From Streptomyces seoulensis (GTDB lineage Bacteria > Actinomycetota > Actinomycetes > Streptomycetales > Streptomycetaceae): a stretch of 64,000 nt of DNA. Positions within the stretch are counted from its first letter, which is position 1; each line of letters starts with the position of its first letter. A program made the position numbers and the translations under genes. The stretch spans positions 1,426,001 to 1,490,000 of the forward strand of contig NZ_CP032229.1 in NCBI RefSeq assembly GCF_004328625.1, read 5' to 3'. The notes under the pieces were generated by a model that saw nothing but the letters and a program-made list of their open reading frames with translations, made no database searches and was not told the DNA's origin. Positions 18,109 to 30,619 of the stretch are shown piece after piece.

Positions 18109-20832
18109 TCAGTGCGCGGCCGACTCCCAGTCCGGGCCGACGCCCACGGAGACGTCCAGCGGGGCGCGCAGGCTGACGGCGTCCGCCATCTCGCGGCGGA
18201 CGATCTCCTCGACCCTCTCGCGCTCGCCGGGGGCGATCTCCAGCACGATTTCGTCGTGCACCTGGAGCAGCATCCGGGACTTCAGCTCCGCCTCGCGCAG
18301 CGCCCGGTCGACGTGGAGCATGGCGATCTTGACGATGTCGGCTGCGGTGCCCTGGATCGGGGCGTTCAGCGCCATCCGCTCGGCGGCCTCGCGGCGCTGG
18401 CGGTTGTCGCTGTTGAGGTCGGGCAGGTAGCGGCGGCGGCCGAAGAGGGTCGCCGTGTAGCCCGTCGCCCGTGCCTCGTCGACCGCGCGGCGCAGATAGT
18501 CCCGTACCCCGCCGAACCGCTCGAAGTAGGTGTCCATCAGCGCGCGGGCCTCGCCGGCGTCGATGTTGAGCTGCTGGGAGAGGCCGAAGGCGGACAGGCC
18601 GTAGGCGAGGCCGTACGACATGGCCTTGATCTTGCGGCGCATCTCGGCGTCGACCGCGTCCCGGCCGACCGAGAACACCTGGGAGGCGACCGTGGTGTGC
18701 AGGTCCTCGCCGGAGGTGAACGCCTCGATCAGGCCGGCGTCCTCGGAGAGGTGGGCCATGACGCGCAGCTCGATCTGGCTGTAGTCGGCCGTCATCAGGG
18801 ACTCGAAGCCCTCGCCGACCACGAAGCCCCGGCGGATCGCGCGGCCCTCGTCGGTGCGGACCGGGATGTTCTGCAGGTTGGGGTCCGTGGAGGACAGCCG
18901 GCCGGTCGCCGCCACCGTCTGGTTGAAGGTGGTGTGGATACGGCCGTCGGCGGCGATGGTCTTGATCAGGCCCTCGACGGTGACGCGCAGCTTGGCCTGC
19001 TCCCGGTGGCGGAGCATGATCACCGGCAGTTCGTTGTCGGTCTGCGCGGCGAGCCAGGCCAGGGCGTCGGCGTCGGTGGTGTAGCCGGTCTTGGTCTTCT
19101 TCGTCTTCGGCAGCGCCAGCTCGCCGAAGAGGACCTCCTGGAGCTGCTTGGGCGAGCCGAGGTTGAACTCGTGCCCGGCGGCGGTGTGCGCCTCCTTCAC
19201 GGCCTGCTGCACGGCGCCCGCGAAGGTCTGCTCCATGGTCTCCAGGTGGGGGCGGTCTGCCGCGATGCCGTGCCGCTCCATGCGGGCGAGCAGGGCGGAG
19301 GTGGGCAGCTCCATGTCCCGCAGCAGGTCGGCGGCGCCGACCTCGGTGAGCCGGGTCTCCAGCGCGTCGCCCAGGTCGAGGATGGCGCGGGCCTTGATCA
19401 TCAGGGCCTCGGCCTCGGCGCCGTCGTCCCCGCCGAAGGCGAGCTGGCCGTCGGCCGCGGCGGCCGGGGCCAGCTCGCGGTGCAGGTACTCCAGCGAGAG
19501 CGCGTCCAGGTCGAAGGAGCGGCGGCCGGGCTTGACCAGGTAGGCGGCGAGCGCGGTGTCCATGGACACGCCCTCCACGCTCCAGCCGTGCTCGGCCAGC
19601 ACCCGCATGGCGCCCTTGGCGTTGTGCAGCACCTTGGGACGCGCGGGGTCGGCCAGCCAGCCGGCGAACGCCCGCTCGTCGGCCTCGTCCAGCTCGGCGG
19701 GGTCGAAGAAGGCGGCCGCTCCGCCCGCGGCGGCGAGGGCGACCTCGGCGACCGAGCCGGAGCCCAGCGCCCAGGTGTCCACCGTGGCCATGCCCAGCGC
19801 CTCACCGGCGTGCTCGGCCAGCCAGCCGGCCAGCTCGCCGGTGCCCAGGACCGTGCCGTCCACTTCGACGCCGTCCGCGACGACCGGGGTGGCCTCGGCC
19901 TCCTCGGCGCCGGGGTCGACGGCGAAGAGGCGCTCGCGCAGCGAGGGGTTGCGGATCTCCAGGGTGTCCAGGAAGGCCGCCACGCCCTTGCGGTCGTACG
20001 GCTCACGGCCGAGGTCCGCGACCGTCTTCGGCAGCTCGACCGCGCGCTCCAGCTCGGTCAGGACGCGGTTGAGTTTCACCGACTCCAGGTGATCGCGGAG
20101 GTTCTGCCCGGCCTTGCCCTTGACCTCGTCGACGCGCTCGACCAGTTCCGCGAACGAGCCGAACTGGTTGATCCACTTCGCGGCGGTCTTCTCACCGACG
20201 CCGGGGATGCCGGGCAGGTTGTCGGACGGGTCGCCGCGCAGCGCGGCGAAGTCGGGGTACTGCGCGGGCGTCAACCCGTACTTCTCGAGAACCTTCTCCG
20301 GGGTGAAGCGGGTCAGCTCCGAGACGCCCTTGGTCGGGTAGAGCACCGTGGTGTGCTCGCTGACCAGCTGGAAGGAGTCCCGGTCGCCGGTGACGATCAG
20401 CACGTCGAAGCCCGCGGCCTCGGCCTGGGTGGCGAGGGTGGCGATCACGTCGTCCGCCTCGAAGCCGTCCACGGCGAAGCGGGGCGCGTGCATCGCGTCC
20501 AGCAGCTCGCCGATCAGCTCGACCTGGCCCTTGAACTCGTCCGGTGTCTTGGAGCGGTTGGCCTTGTACTCCGTGAACGTCTCGGAGCGCCAGGTCTTGC
20601 GGGACACGTCGAAGGCGACCGCGAAGTGCGTGGGCGCCTCGTCACGCAGGGTGTTGGCCAGCATCGAGGCGAAGCCGTAGATCGCGTTCGTCGGCTGGCC
20701 CGTCGCGGTGGTGAAGTTCTCCGCGGGCAGCGCGAAGAACGCGCGGTACGCCAGTGAGTGCCCGTCCATGAGCATCAGGCGGGGTCGGCCGCCGGGAGGG
20801 GTGTCGGTCTTCTTCGATGCTGTCTCTGCCAC
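18109..20832 (-). CDS. polA: DNA polymerase I
   Basis: 907 residues from a GTG. The 5'-nuclease domain fills about residues 1-310: LMLMDGHSLAYRAFFALP, FEADDVIATLA, VTGDRDSFQLV and LRGDPSDNLPGIPGVGEKTA. The middle 3'-exonuclease-like domain lacks the DxE proofreading motif (the equivalent reads ATVDTWALGS), as is usual in actinobacteria. The polymerase domain has motif A TADYSQIELRVMAHLSED, the O-helix KIKAMSYGLAYGLS and motif C LLQVHDEIVLE. It acts in Okazaki fragment maturation and repair. The reading frame stays open far upstream, but that part is antisense to the molybdoenzyme gene. Confidence 0.97.
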   Translation of the reverse strand: MAETASKKTDTPPGGRPRLMLMDGHSLAYRAFFALPAENFTTATGQPTNAIYGFASMLANTLRDEAPTHFAVAFDVSRKTWRSETFTEYKANRSKTPDEFKGQVELIGELLDAMHAPRFAVDGFEADDVIATLATQAEAAGFDVLIVTGDRDSFQLVSEHTTVLYPTKGVSELTRFTPEKVLEKYGLTPAQYPDFAALRGDPSDNLPGIPGVGEKTAAKWINQFGSFAELVERVDEVKGKAGQNLRDHLESVKLNRVLTELERAVELPKTVADLGREPYDRKGVAAFLDTLEIRNPSLRERLFAVDPGAEEAEATPVVADGVEVDGTVLGTGELAGWLAEHAGEALGMATVDTWALGSGSVAEVALAAAGGAAAFFDPAELDEADERAFAGWLADPARPKVLHNAKGAMRVLAEHGWSVEGVSMDTALAAYLVKPGRRSFDLDALSLEYLHRELAPAAAADGQLAFGGDDGAEAEALMIKARAILDLGDALETRLTEVGAADLLRDMELPTSALLARMERHGIAADRPHLETMEQTFAGAVQQAVKEAHTAAGHEFNLGSPKQLQEVLFGELALPKTKKTKTGYTTDADALAWLAAQTDNELPVIMLRHREQAKLRVTVEGLIKTIAADGRIHTTFNQTVAATGRLSSTDPNLQNIPVRTDEGRAIRRGFVVGEGFESLMTADYSQIELRVMAHLSEDAGLIEAFTSGEDLHTTVASQVFSVGRDAVDAEMRRKIKAMSYGLAYGLSAFGLSQQLNIDAGEARALMDTYFERFGGVRDYLRRAVDEARATGYTATLFGRRRYLPDLNSDNRQRREAAERMALNAPIQGTAADIVKIAMLHVDRALREAELKSRMLLQVHDEIVLEIAPGERERVEEIVRREMADAVSLRAPLDVSVGVGPDWESAAH

Positions 20833-21024
20833 GCCCCCGATCCTGCCACGCCGCACCGACAGCCGAGTCCGCGAACGGGGTCGGCGACGGACCGCCGGTT
20901 GTCCACAGGGCTCCCCCGGCCCGTTGTCCACAGGGTTCCCGCTGCGGACGCCCGGGGGGCATGCTTGTTCGGCGGGGCCGCGGGGGACCCGGATGTGAGA
21001 AAGACGATCGAAGGGGAGCGGGCG

Positions 21025-23325
<2,301 letters not shown>

Positions 23326-23383
23326 GCGTTCGCTCAGTGATATCGGGTCGCCGCCGGACAGGCGCACGAGAACGGAGCCGGGC

Positions 23384-23863
23384 ATGGGTGAGCAGCAGCA
23401 GGTGAGATTCCCGCAGGAGATCATCGACGAGTACGCGGCGCTCGGGGTGGACCTGCCCGCGATGTTCTCCGCCGGTCACCTGGGGACGCGGATGGGCGTG
23501 CAGATCATCGAGGCGGCGCCGGACCGGGTGGTCGGCACCATGCCGGTGGAGGGCAACACCCAGCCGTACGGCCTGCTGCACGGCGGTGCCTCGGCGGTGC
23601 TGGCCGAGACCCTCGGCTCGGTCGGCTCGATGCTGCACGGCGGCAACTCCAAGGTCGCCGTCGGCGTCGACCTGAACTGCACCCACCACCGGGGCGTGCG
23701 CTCCGGCCTGGTCACCGGCGTCGCCACCCCGGTCCACCGGGGCCGCTCCACGGCGACGTACGAGATCGTCATCACCGACGAGCAGGACCGCCGCGTCTGC
23801 ACGGCCCGTCTGACCTGCCTCCTGCGCGACCTCCCGGCGGGCGAGGCCCCGGCGAAGGACTGA
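23384..23863 (+). CDS. PaaI-type hotdog thioesterase
   Basis: 159 residues. The hotdog helix carries QPYGLLHGGASAVLAETLGS, where HGG and the following Glu form the PaaI-type active site. The strands VAVGVDLNCTHHRGVRSGLV and TATYEIVITDEQDRRVCTAR complete the fold. It hydrolyses acyl- or aryl-CoA; the substrate is unassigned. It starts 58 bp after the molybdoenzyme and ends just before a strong terminator. Confidence 0.92.
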   Translation: MGEQQQVRFPQEIIDEYAALGVDLPAMFSAGHLGTRMGVQIIEAAPDRVVGTMPVEGNTQPYGLLHGGASAVLAETLGSVGSMLHGGNSKVAVGVDLNCTHHRGVRSGLVTGVATPVHRGRSTATYEIVITDEQDRRVCTARLTCLLRDLPAGEAPAKD

Positions 23864-23873
23864 CGCATCCCAT

Positions 23874-23926
23874 TGCCCCGCCCCGTCCCGCGCCGTAGCT
23901 TTCGGCGCATGGGACGGGGCGGGGCA
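23874..23926 (+). terminator. Long GC stem-loop after the thioesterase gene
   Basis: TGCCCCGCCCCGTCCC (23874-23889) pairs perfectly with GGGACGGGGCGGGGCA (23911-23926). An inner GCGCCG/CGGCGC stem with a 7-nt loop is separated by a 2-nt bulge. This is one of the strongest hairpins in the window and should end the fdhF-thioesterase transcript. Confidence 0.85.
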
Positions 23927-23952
23927 CTTCTCGTACGGCCCGGTGTCCGGCG

Positions 23953-24555
23953 ATGACCGGCATCGGTCCGCTGGAACCCGGCGAGGACACCTGGGCGCGC
24001 GAGCCCGCCGAGGCACGCCCGGCACCCCGCTCAGGGCGCCGCCGCACCCTACTGATTCCGGCCATCGCCTGCGCCGCACTGGCCGCCGGCACCACCCTCT
24101 GGGTCACCCGGCCGCGCCCCGCGCCCCCTCCCGAACTCCCCTTTCCCGCACAGACGGTGACCGTGACCTTCCTGGCCGGCCGGCCCACCGCACCCCGGCG
24201 CCTCGCCTTCGACGTGCGGCTCGCCGTGGAGTCCGGACCCCCGGTCACCGTGACCAGGGTGAGCCAGCCGTACGCCGGGATGTCGGCCGAATCCGCGCCC
24301 CGCGCCCCCTTCCGGACCCCGCCCGGTTCCACCCGCGTGATCACCGTGACCATGCGTGTCACGGAATGCGGGAGGGTGCCCAAAAACGCCGCACTACCTT
24401 TCCTGGAAGTAACACTGCGTAATGCGCGCGCAATACAAACCCAGAGTTTCATCCTCGGTCCGCGCTACACCCGATACCTCTCCCACGCACTCGGGGAAGC
24501 CTGCGAGGAAAGTGCGCCGTCATCACCAAAACCCCCGAGACGCCTGAACAGTTGA
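23953..24555 (+). CDS. Hypothetical single-pass membrane or exported protein
   Basis: 200 residues. After a charged N-terminus and an Arg-rich stretch (RSGRRRTLL), one hydrophobic segment, IPAIACAALAAGTTLWV, spans about residues 36-52, followed by Pro-rich extracytoplasmic sequence and beta-like strands (QTVTVTFLAG, LAFDVRLAVES, STRVITVTMRVT). No family is recognised. The last 60 codons are markedly lower in GC than the neighbours (AAAAACGCC, GTAACACTGCGTAATGCG, ACAAACCCAGAG), suggesting a recently altered or weakly constrained tail. Confidence 0.65.
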   Translation: MTGIGPLEPGEDTWAREPAEARPAPRSGRRRTLLIPAIACAALAAGTTLWVTRPRPAPPPELPFPAQTVTVTFLAGRPTAPRRLAFDVRLAVESGPPVTVTRVSQPYAGMSAESAPRAPFRTPPGSTRVITVTMRVTECGRVPKNAALPFLEVTLRNARAIQTQSFILGPRYTRYLSHALGEACEESAPSSPKPPRRLNS

Positions 24556-24808
24556 GGGCGCGTGCTGCGCGTTCTCAGCATGTGGACAGGGCGAATCGGC
24601 CGGAATTCCGGCGTTCCCCCCAGGGCGTACCGCTCTGCATTACCTCGTGTCATAACAAGAGCGTCACAGCCTTGGTCAAGCTCTCCTCCACGTTCCCATC
24701 ACACGCTTAGAGTCACGGCCAGTCACCGCGCCCCGGATTCGCTTTTCGGCCAGGCGCGCGGCTCGACCGTTTCCATGGGGATGCGGTCGTCCAGGGAAAG
24801 GACTGATC
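24556..24808 (+). promoter_or_regulatory. livK promoter region, relatively AT-rich
   Basis: 253 bp without a gene upstream of the branched-chain amino acid operon, with several runs of lower GC (CATTACCTCGTGTCATAACA, TTAGAGTCACGG). It must hold the liv promoter; TAGAGT near 24708 is a possible -10, but I do not see a convincing partner -35. A GGAAAGGA ribosome binding site precedes the GTG of livK. Confidence 0.4.
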
Positions 24809-26041
24809 GTGCGTCAACGTTCGCTCATCGCCATCACCGCCGCGCTGTCCGCGGGAGCGCTCACCCTCACCGCCTGCGGCTCGCGCGACAGCGGCGACAA
24901 CGGCTCCGACGCCAAGGGCGGCACCACCGTCACCATCGGCATCGACGCCCCGCTGACCGGCGACCTGTCCGCGCTGGGCCTCGGCATCAAGAACTCGGTG
25001 GACCTCGCGGTCAAGACCGCGAACAAGAAGGAGTACGTCAAGGGCGTCACCTTCAAGATCGACGCCAAGGACGACCAGGCGCAGCCCTCGTCCGGCCAGC
25101 AGAACTCCACGGCGTTCGTCACCGACAAGAGCGTCCTCGGTGTCGTCGGCCCGCTGAACTCCTCCGTCGCCGAGTCGATGCAGAAGGTCCTCGACGACGC
25201 CAAGCTGGCCCAGGTCTCCCCCGCCAACACCAACCCGGCGCTGACCCAGGGCGTCAACTGGCAGAAGACCAAGACCCGCACGTACAAGTCGTACTTCCGC
25301 ACCGCGACCACGGACGCCATCCAGGGCCCGTTCGCCGCCCAGTACGTCTACAACAAGGCCAAGAAGACCAAGGTCTTCGTCATCGACGACAAGAAGACCT
25401 ACGGCGCCGGTCTCGCCGCCACCTTCTCCGCCGAGTTCAAGAAGCTGGGCGGCAAGGTCGTCGGCACCGAGCACATCAACCCCGACACCAAGGACTTCTC
25501 CGCGGTCGCCACCAAGGTGAAGAACTCCGGTGCCCAGGTGGTCTACTACGGCGGCGAGTACCCGCAGGCCGGCCCGCTCAGCAAGCAGATCAAGGCGGCC
25601 GGCGCCAAGGTCCCGCTGGTCGGCGGCGACGGCATCTACGCCGACGACTTCATCAAGCTCGGCGGCGCCTCCGCCACCGGCGACCTCGCCACCTCCGTCG
25701 GCGCCCCGGTGGAGACCCTCCCCTCCGCCAAGCAGTTCGTCGCGGACTACAAGGCCGAGGGCTACAAGGAGGCGTACGCGGCCTACGGCGGCTACTCCTA
25801 CGACTCCGCCTGGTCGATCATCGAGGCCGTCAAGAAGGTCGTCGACGACAACGACGGCAAGCTGCCCTCCGACGCCCGCGCGAAGGTCACCGCCGCCCTG
25901 CAGAACGTCTCCTTCGACGGCGTGACCGGCAAGGTCTCCTTCGACGAGTACGGCGACGCCACCAACAAGCAGCTCACGGTCTACTCCGTCAAGGACGGGG
26001 CCTGGAAGGCCGTGGAGTCCGGCACCTACAACGGTTCCTGA
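24809..26041 (+). CDS. livK: Branched-chain amino acid ABC transporter substrate-binding lipoprotein
   Basis: 410 residues from GTG. The lipoprotein signal peptide ends in L20-T21-A22-C23, so the mature protein is lipid-anchored outside the membrane. The mature part is a type I periplasmic-binding fold: VTIGIDAPLTGDLSALGLGI, GVVGPLNSSVAESMQKVLDD, YFRTATTDAIQGPFAAQYVY and KVPLVGGDGIYADDFIKLGG. It heads livKHMGF; with no ligand-specific evidence, Leu/Ile/Val or a related amino acid is inferred. Confidence 0.92.
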   Translation: MRQRSLIAITAALSAGALTLTACGSRDSGDNGSDAKGGTTVTIGIDAPLTGDLSALGLGIKNSVDLAVKTANKKEYVKGVTFKIDAKDDQAQPSSGQQNSTAFVTDKSVLGVVGPLNSSVAESMQKVLDDAKLAQVSPANTNPALTQGVNWQKTKTRTYKSYFRTATTDAIQGPFAAQYVYNKAKKTKVFVIDDKKTYGAGLAATFSAEFKKLGGKVVGTEHINPDTKDFSAVATKVKNSGAQVVYYGGEYPQAGPLSKQIKAAGAKVPLVGGDGIYADDFIKLGGASATGDLATSVGAPVETLPSAKQFVADYKAEGYKEAYAAYGGYSYDSAWSIIEAVKKVVDDNDGKLPSDARAKVTAALQNVSFDGVTGKVSFDEYGDATNKQLTVYSVKDGAWKAVESGTYNGS

Positions 26042-26062
26042 CCCGAAGCCGCACCAGCCGAG

Positions 26063-26095
26063 CCGCGCGGGGCGCTCAAGAGGCGCCCCGCGCGG
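26063..26095 (+). promoter_or_regulatory. Intercistronic hairpin between livK and livH
   Basis: CCGCGCGGGGCGC (26063-26075) pairs perfectly with GCGCCCCGCGCGG (26083-26095) across a 7-nt loop. It lies 22 bp after livK and 61 bp before livH, inside the operon. Such structures usually act as partial terminators or 3' stabilisers, so that the binding protein is made in excess over the permease. Confidence 0.75.
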
Positions 26096-26155
26096 ACTCG
26101 CATCCGGCCACTTCCGGCCACATCCGTCGCTTATCCCACGCTCGGAGGACATGCG

Positions 26156-27088
26156 GTGAACGAACTGCCGCAGCAGCTCGTCAACGGCCTGCTACTTGGT
26201 TCCATGTACGGGCTGGTCGCCATCGGCTACACCATGGTCTATGGCATCGTCCAGCTCATCAACTTCGCCCACGGCGAGATATTCATGACCGGCGCCTTCG
26301 GCGCCCTCACTGTCTACGTGTACATCCTTCCCGACGGCACCTCCATGTGGATCGCCCTGCCGCTGATGCTGGTGGGCGCCATCGTGGTCGCCGTGACCGT
26401 CGCCGTCGGAGCGGAACGATTCGCCTACCGGCCGCTGCGCAGCGCGCCCCGGCTCGCCCCGCTGATCACCGCCATCGGCCTCTCCCTCGCCCTCCAGCAG
26501 GCCGTGTGGGCCTGGTACCCCGAGGCCAAGTCGGCGCGCACCTTCCCGAGCATCCCCGGCGGACCCTTCGAGATCGGCAACGTCACCATCCAGACCGGTG
26601 ACGTCTTCCTGGTCGCCGCCGCCCCGCTCAGCATGGCCGTCCTCGCCTACTTCGTGATGCGCACCCGCACCGGGCGCGGCATGCAGGCCACCGCCCAGGA
26701 CCCGGACACCGCCAAGCTGATGGGCGTCAACACCGACCGCATCATCGTGATCGCGTTCGCCCTGGGCGCCGCCTTCGCCGCGGTCGGCTCCGTCGCCTAC
26801 GGCTTCAAGTACGGCCAGATCGACTTCCGCATGGGCTTCATCCTCGGCCTCAAGGCGTTCACCGCCGCCGTCCTCGGCGGCATCGGCAACATCTACGGCG
26901 CCATGCTCGGCGGTCTCGTCCTCGGCGTCGCCGAAGCCCTGTCCACCGCCTACATCGCGGACATCCCCGGCATGGACAAGTTCGGCAGCCAGTCCTGGGC
27001 AGACGTCTGGGCGTTCGTACTCCTCATCCTCGTGCTCCTGCTGAGGCCACAGGGCCTGCTCGGCGAGCGCGTCGCGGACAGGGCGTGA
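26156..27088 (+). CDS. livH: Branched-chain amino acid ABC transporter permease LivH
   Basis: 310 residues from a GTG with TCGGAGGA upstream. The N-terminus LVNGLLLGSMYGLVAIGYTM followed by INFAHGEIFM is the LivH signature, with about eight membrane spans. GRGMQATAQDPDTAKLMGVN is the cytoplasmic loop that contacts the ATPases. The stop overlaps the livM start by 4 bp (GTGA). Confidence 0.95.
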   Translation: MNELPQQLVNGLLLGSMYGLVAIGYTMVYGIVQLINFAHGEIFMTGAFGALTVYVYILPDGTSMWIALPLMLVGAIVVAVTVAVGAERFAYRPLRSAPRLAPLITAIGLSLALQQAVWAWYPEAKSARTFPSIPGGPFEIGNVTIQTGDVFLVAAAPLSMAVLAYFVMRTRTGRGMQATAQDPDTAKLMGVNTDRIIVIAFALGAAFAAVGSVAYGFKYGQIDFRMGFILGLKAFTAAVLGGIGNIYGAMLGGLVLGVAEALSTAYIADIPGMDKFGSQSWADVWAFVLLILVLLLRPQGLLGERVADRA

Positions 27089-28926
27089 CACCGATGACCA
27101 CACAGACCACCGCACCCGGCGCCCCGGAGACCCCGGAGACCACCGCCCCCGCCGCCACCGGCCTCATCGGTCTGCCGGCCACCGTCGGCCGGGCCCTGGC
27201 CACCGGCGGCGGCGCCCTCGCCGTCGTCTCCACCTTCCTGGCCTGGACCTGGACCTCCGAGTTCCCCGGCGACCTCACCGTCTACGGCTACCCCGGCGGC
27301 CTCCAGGTCCTCGTCCTCATCGGCGGCCTCCTCACCACCCTGTTCGGCCTCGCCTCCTACGGCGTCAAGGGCCTGAAGCTCCTCACCCCCGGCAACGCCG
27401 ACAGCGCCCTCAAGCTCGCCGCGTTCGGCACCTTCGCCACCGCCTGGTACACCGTCATCGCCATCAGCACCAAGCTCGGCGGCGTCGTCAACCTCGAACC
27501 CGGCGGCTACCTCGTCGCGCTCGCCACCCTCGTCGCCCTGCTCGGCGCCCTCGCGCTGCCCTTCCAGCGGCCCGAGCCCGACCCGGTCGACCCCGACGAC
27601 ACCGGCTGGGAAGCCTTCCGGCACCGCGCCCGGCAGAAGCGCGCCGACTTCAAGGCCGCCTTCGCCGCCGAGGCCCCCGCCCCCGGCCGCACCCTGCCCG
27701 CCTGGGCGGAGATCCTCGTCATCACCGGCGTCATGGCCCTCGGCCTGCTCGTCTTCACCTACGGCATCGGCACCGAGTACGACGAACTGTTCATCGGCTT
27801 CCTCATCACCGCGGGCTTCGGCTTCGCCGCGGTCGCCAAGGCCGGACTCGTGGCCCGGATCTCGGCGATCACCACCCGGCACCGCACCGTCACCATGACC
27901 GGCGCCTTCGTCGCCGCCGCGGCCTTCCCCTTCACCCAGTCCGACGACCAGTACGCCACCATCGGCGTCTACATCCTCATCTTCGCCACCGTCGCCCTCG
28001 GCCTGAACATCGTCGTCGGCCTCGCCGGCCTGCTCGACCTCGGCTACGTCGCGTTCCTCGGCGTCGGCGCCTACACCGCCGCCCTCGTCTCCGGCTCGCC
28101 CTCCTCGCCGCTGCACGTGCACTGGCCCTTCTGGGCCTCCGCCCTGCTCGGCGCCTTCGTCGCCATGATCTTCGGCGTCCTCATCGGCGCCCCGACCCTG
28201 CGACTGCGCGGCGACTACCTCGCCATCGTCACCCTCGGCTTCGGCGAGATCTTCCGCATCACCGTCCTCAACATGGACGGCACCTCCGGACCCGACGTCA
28301 CCAACGGCTCCAACGGCATCTCCTCGATCCCGAACCTCGACATCCTCGGGTTCGACTTCGGCCAGGAACACCAGCTGTTCGGCGCCACCATCGGGCGGTT
28401 CGCCAACTACTTCCTGCTGATGCTGCTCATCACCCTCGTCGTGGTCATCGTCTTCCGGCGCAGCAGCGACTCCCGCATCGGCCGCGCCTGGATCGCCATC
28501 CGCGAGGACGAGACCGCCGCGCTCGCCATGGGCATCAACGGCTTCAGGGTCAAGCTCATCGCCTTCGCCCTCGGCGCCTGCCTCGCCGGACTCGCCGGCT
28601 CCGTCCAGGCCCACGTCACCTACACCGTGACGCCGGAGCAGTACCAGTTCGCCCACGTCGTCCCGCCCAACTCCGCCTTCCTGCTGGCCGCGGTCGTCCT
28701 CGGCGGCATGGGCACCATCTCCGGGCCCCTCGTCGGCGCCTCGCTGCTGTACCTGATCCCGGCCAAGCTCCAGTTCCTGGGCGACTACCAGCTCTTCGCC
28801 TTCGGCGTCGCGCTCGTCCTGCTGATGCGCTTCCGCCCCGAGGGCCTCATCCCCAACCGGCGCCGCCAACTCGAGTTCCACGAGGACACCGCCGCGCCCG
28901 CCGTCCTCAGCAAGGCAGGGGCCTGA
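27085..28926 (+). CDS. livM: Branched-chain amino acid ABC transporter permease LivM, extended N-terminus
   Basis: 613 residues, roughly 200-280 longer than a minimal LivM. The N-terminal part (about 30-270) adds several extra hydrophobic segments, for example LQVLVLIGGLLTTLFGLASY and GGYLVALATLVALLGALALP. The standard permease follows, with LNIVVGLAGLLDLGYVAFLG, GAPTLRLRGDYLAIVTLGFG (the EAA-like loop) and MGINGFRVKLIAFALGACLA. The start may be the GTG at 27085 (coupled to livH) or the ATG at 27094. Confidence 0.93.
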   Translation: MTPMTTQTTAPGAPETPETTAPAATGLIGLPATVGRALATGGGALAVVSTFLAWTWTSEFPGDLTVYGYPGGLQVLVLIGGLLTTLFGLASYGVKGLKLLTPGNADSALKLAAFGTFATAWYTVIAISTKLGGVVNLEPGGYLVALATLVALLGALALPFQRPEPDPVDPDDTGWEAFRHRARQKRADFKAAFAAEAPAPGRTLPAWAEILVITGVMALGLLVFTYGIGTEYDELFIGFLITAGFGFAAVAKAGLVARISAITTRHRTVTMTGAFVAAAAFPFTQSDDQYATIGVYILIFATVALGLNIVVGLAGLLDLGYVAFLGVGAYTAALVSGSPSSPLHVHWPFWASALLGAFVAMIFGVLIGAPTLRLRGDYLAIVTLGFGEIFRITVLNMDGTSGPDVTNGSNGISSIPNLDILGFDFGQEHQLFGATIGRFANYFLLMLLITLVVVIVFRRSSDSRIGRAWIAIREDETAALAMGINGFRVKLIAFALGACLAGLAGSVQAHVTYTVTPEQYQFAHVVPPNSAFLLAAVVLGGMGTISGPLVGASLLYLIPAKLQFLGDYQLFAFGVALVLLMRFRPEGLIPNRRRQLEFHEDTAAPAVLSKAGA

Positions 28927-28931
28927 CCACC

Positions 28932-29836
<905 letters not shown>

Positions 29837-29840
<4 letters not shown>

Positions 29841-30553
29841 CCGCACTGCTCGAAGTCGAGGACCTGCGGGTCGCCTACGGCAAGATCGAGGCCGTCAAGG
29901 GCATCTCGTTCAAGGTCGAGGCCGGCCAGGTCGTCACCCTCATCGGCACCAACGGGGCGGGCAAGACCACCACGCTGCGCACCCTGTCCGGGCTGCTCAA
30001 GCCGGTCGGCGGGCAGATCCGCTTCAGCGGCAGGTCGCTGAAGAAGGTCCCCGCCCACCAGGTGGTCTCCCTCGGGCTCGCCCACTCCCCCGAGGGCCGG
30101 CACATCTTCCCGCGCATGACCATCGAGGACAACCTGCGCCTCGGGGCCTTCCTGCGCAACGACAAGCCGGGCATCGAGCAGGACATCCAGCGCGCCTACG
30201 ACCTCTTCCCCATCCTCGGGGAGCGCCGGAAGCAGGCCGCGGGCACCCTCTCCGGCGGTGAGCAGCAGATGCTCGCCATGGGGCGGGCGCTGATGTCCCG
30301 GCCGCAGCTCCTCATGCTGGACGAGCCGTCCATGGGCCTCTCGCCGATCATGATGCAGAAGATCATGGCGACGATCGCCGAGCTGAAGTCCAGCGGTACG
30401 ACGATCCTGCTGGTCGAGCAGAACGCCCAGGCGGCGCTGTCGCTCGCGGACCAGGGGCATGTCATGGAGGTCGGCAGCATCGTGCTCTCCGGCACCGGGC
30501 GCGACCTGCTGCACGACGAGTCGGTGCGCAAGGCGTACCTCGGCGAGGACTGA
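29837..30553 (+). CDS. livF: Branched-chain amino acid ABC transporter ATPase LivF
   Basis: 238 residues, the standard LivF length. It has Walker A IGTNGAGKTTTLRTLSGLL, signature LSGGEQQMLAMGRAL, Walker B LLMLDEPSMGLSP and H-loop TILLVEQNAQAAL. It is the last gene of livKHMGF; transcription should stop at the stem directly downstream. Confidence 0.96.
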
Positions 30554-30560
30554 GCGGGGT

Positions 30561-30609
30561 ACGAGAAGGCCCGCGCCCCTCCGAGCTCAGGGGGCGCGGG
30601 CCTTCTCGT
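30561..30609. terminator. 19-bp perfect stem between livF and the response regulator
   Basis: ACGAGAAGGCCCGCGCCCC (30561-30579) is the exact reverse complement of GGGGCGCGGGCCTTCTCGT (30591-30609), with an 11-nt loop. It lies between two convergent genes, so it can serve as a bidirectional terminator. Confidence 0.93.
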
Positions 30610-30619
30610 CGTGCTGCCG

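Larger units (their letters stand above)
17996..18132. repeat. Exact tandem duplication (68 of 69 bp) covering the polA 3' end and terminator
   Basis: Copy 1 (17996-18064) and copy 2 (18065-18132) are identical over 68 bp with a period of 69. Each contains an inverted repeat and the last eight codons of polA including its TGA (DWESAAH-stop). Copy 2 is the one fused to the polA reading frame; copy 1 is a duplicated non-coding remnant further downstream of polA. Confidence 0.95.
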
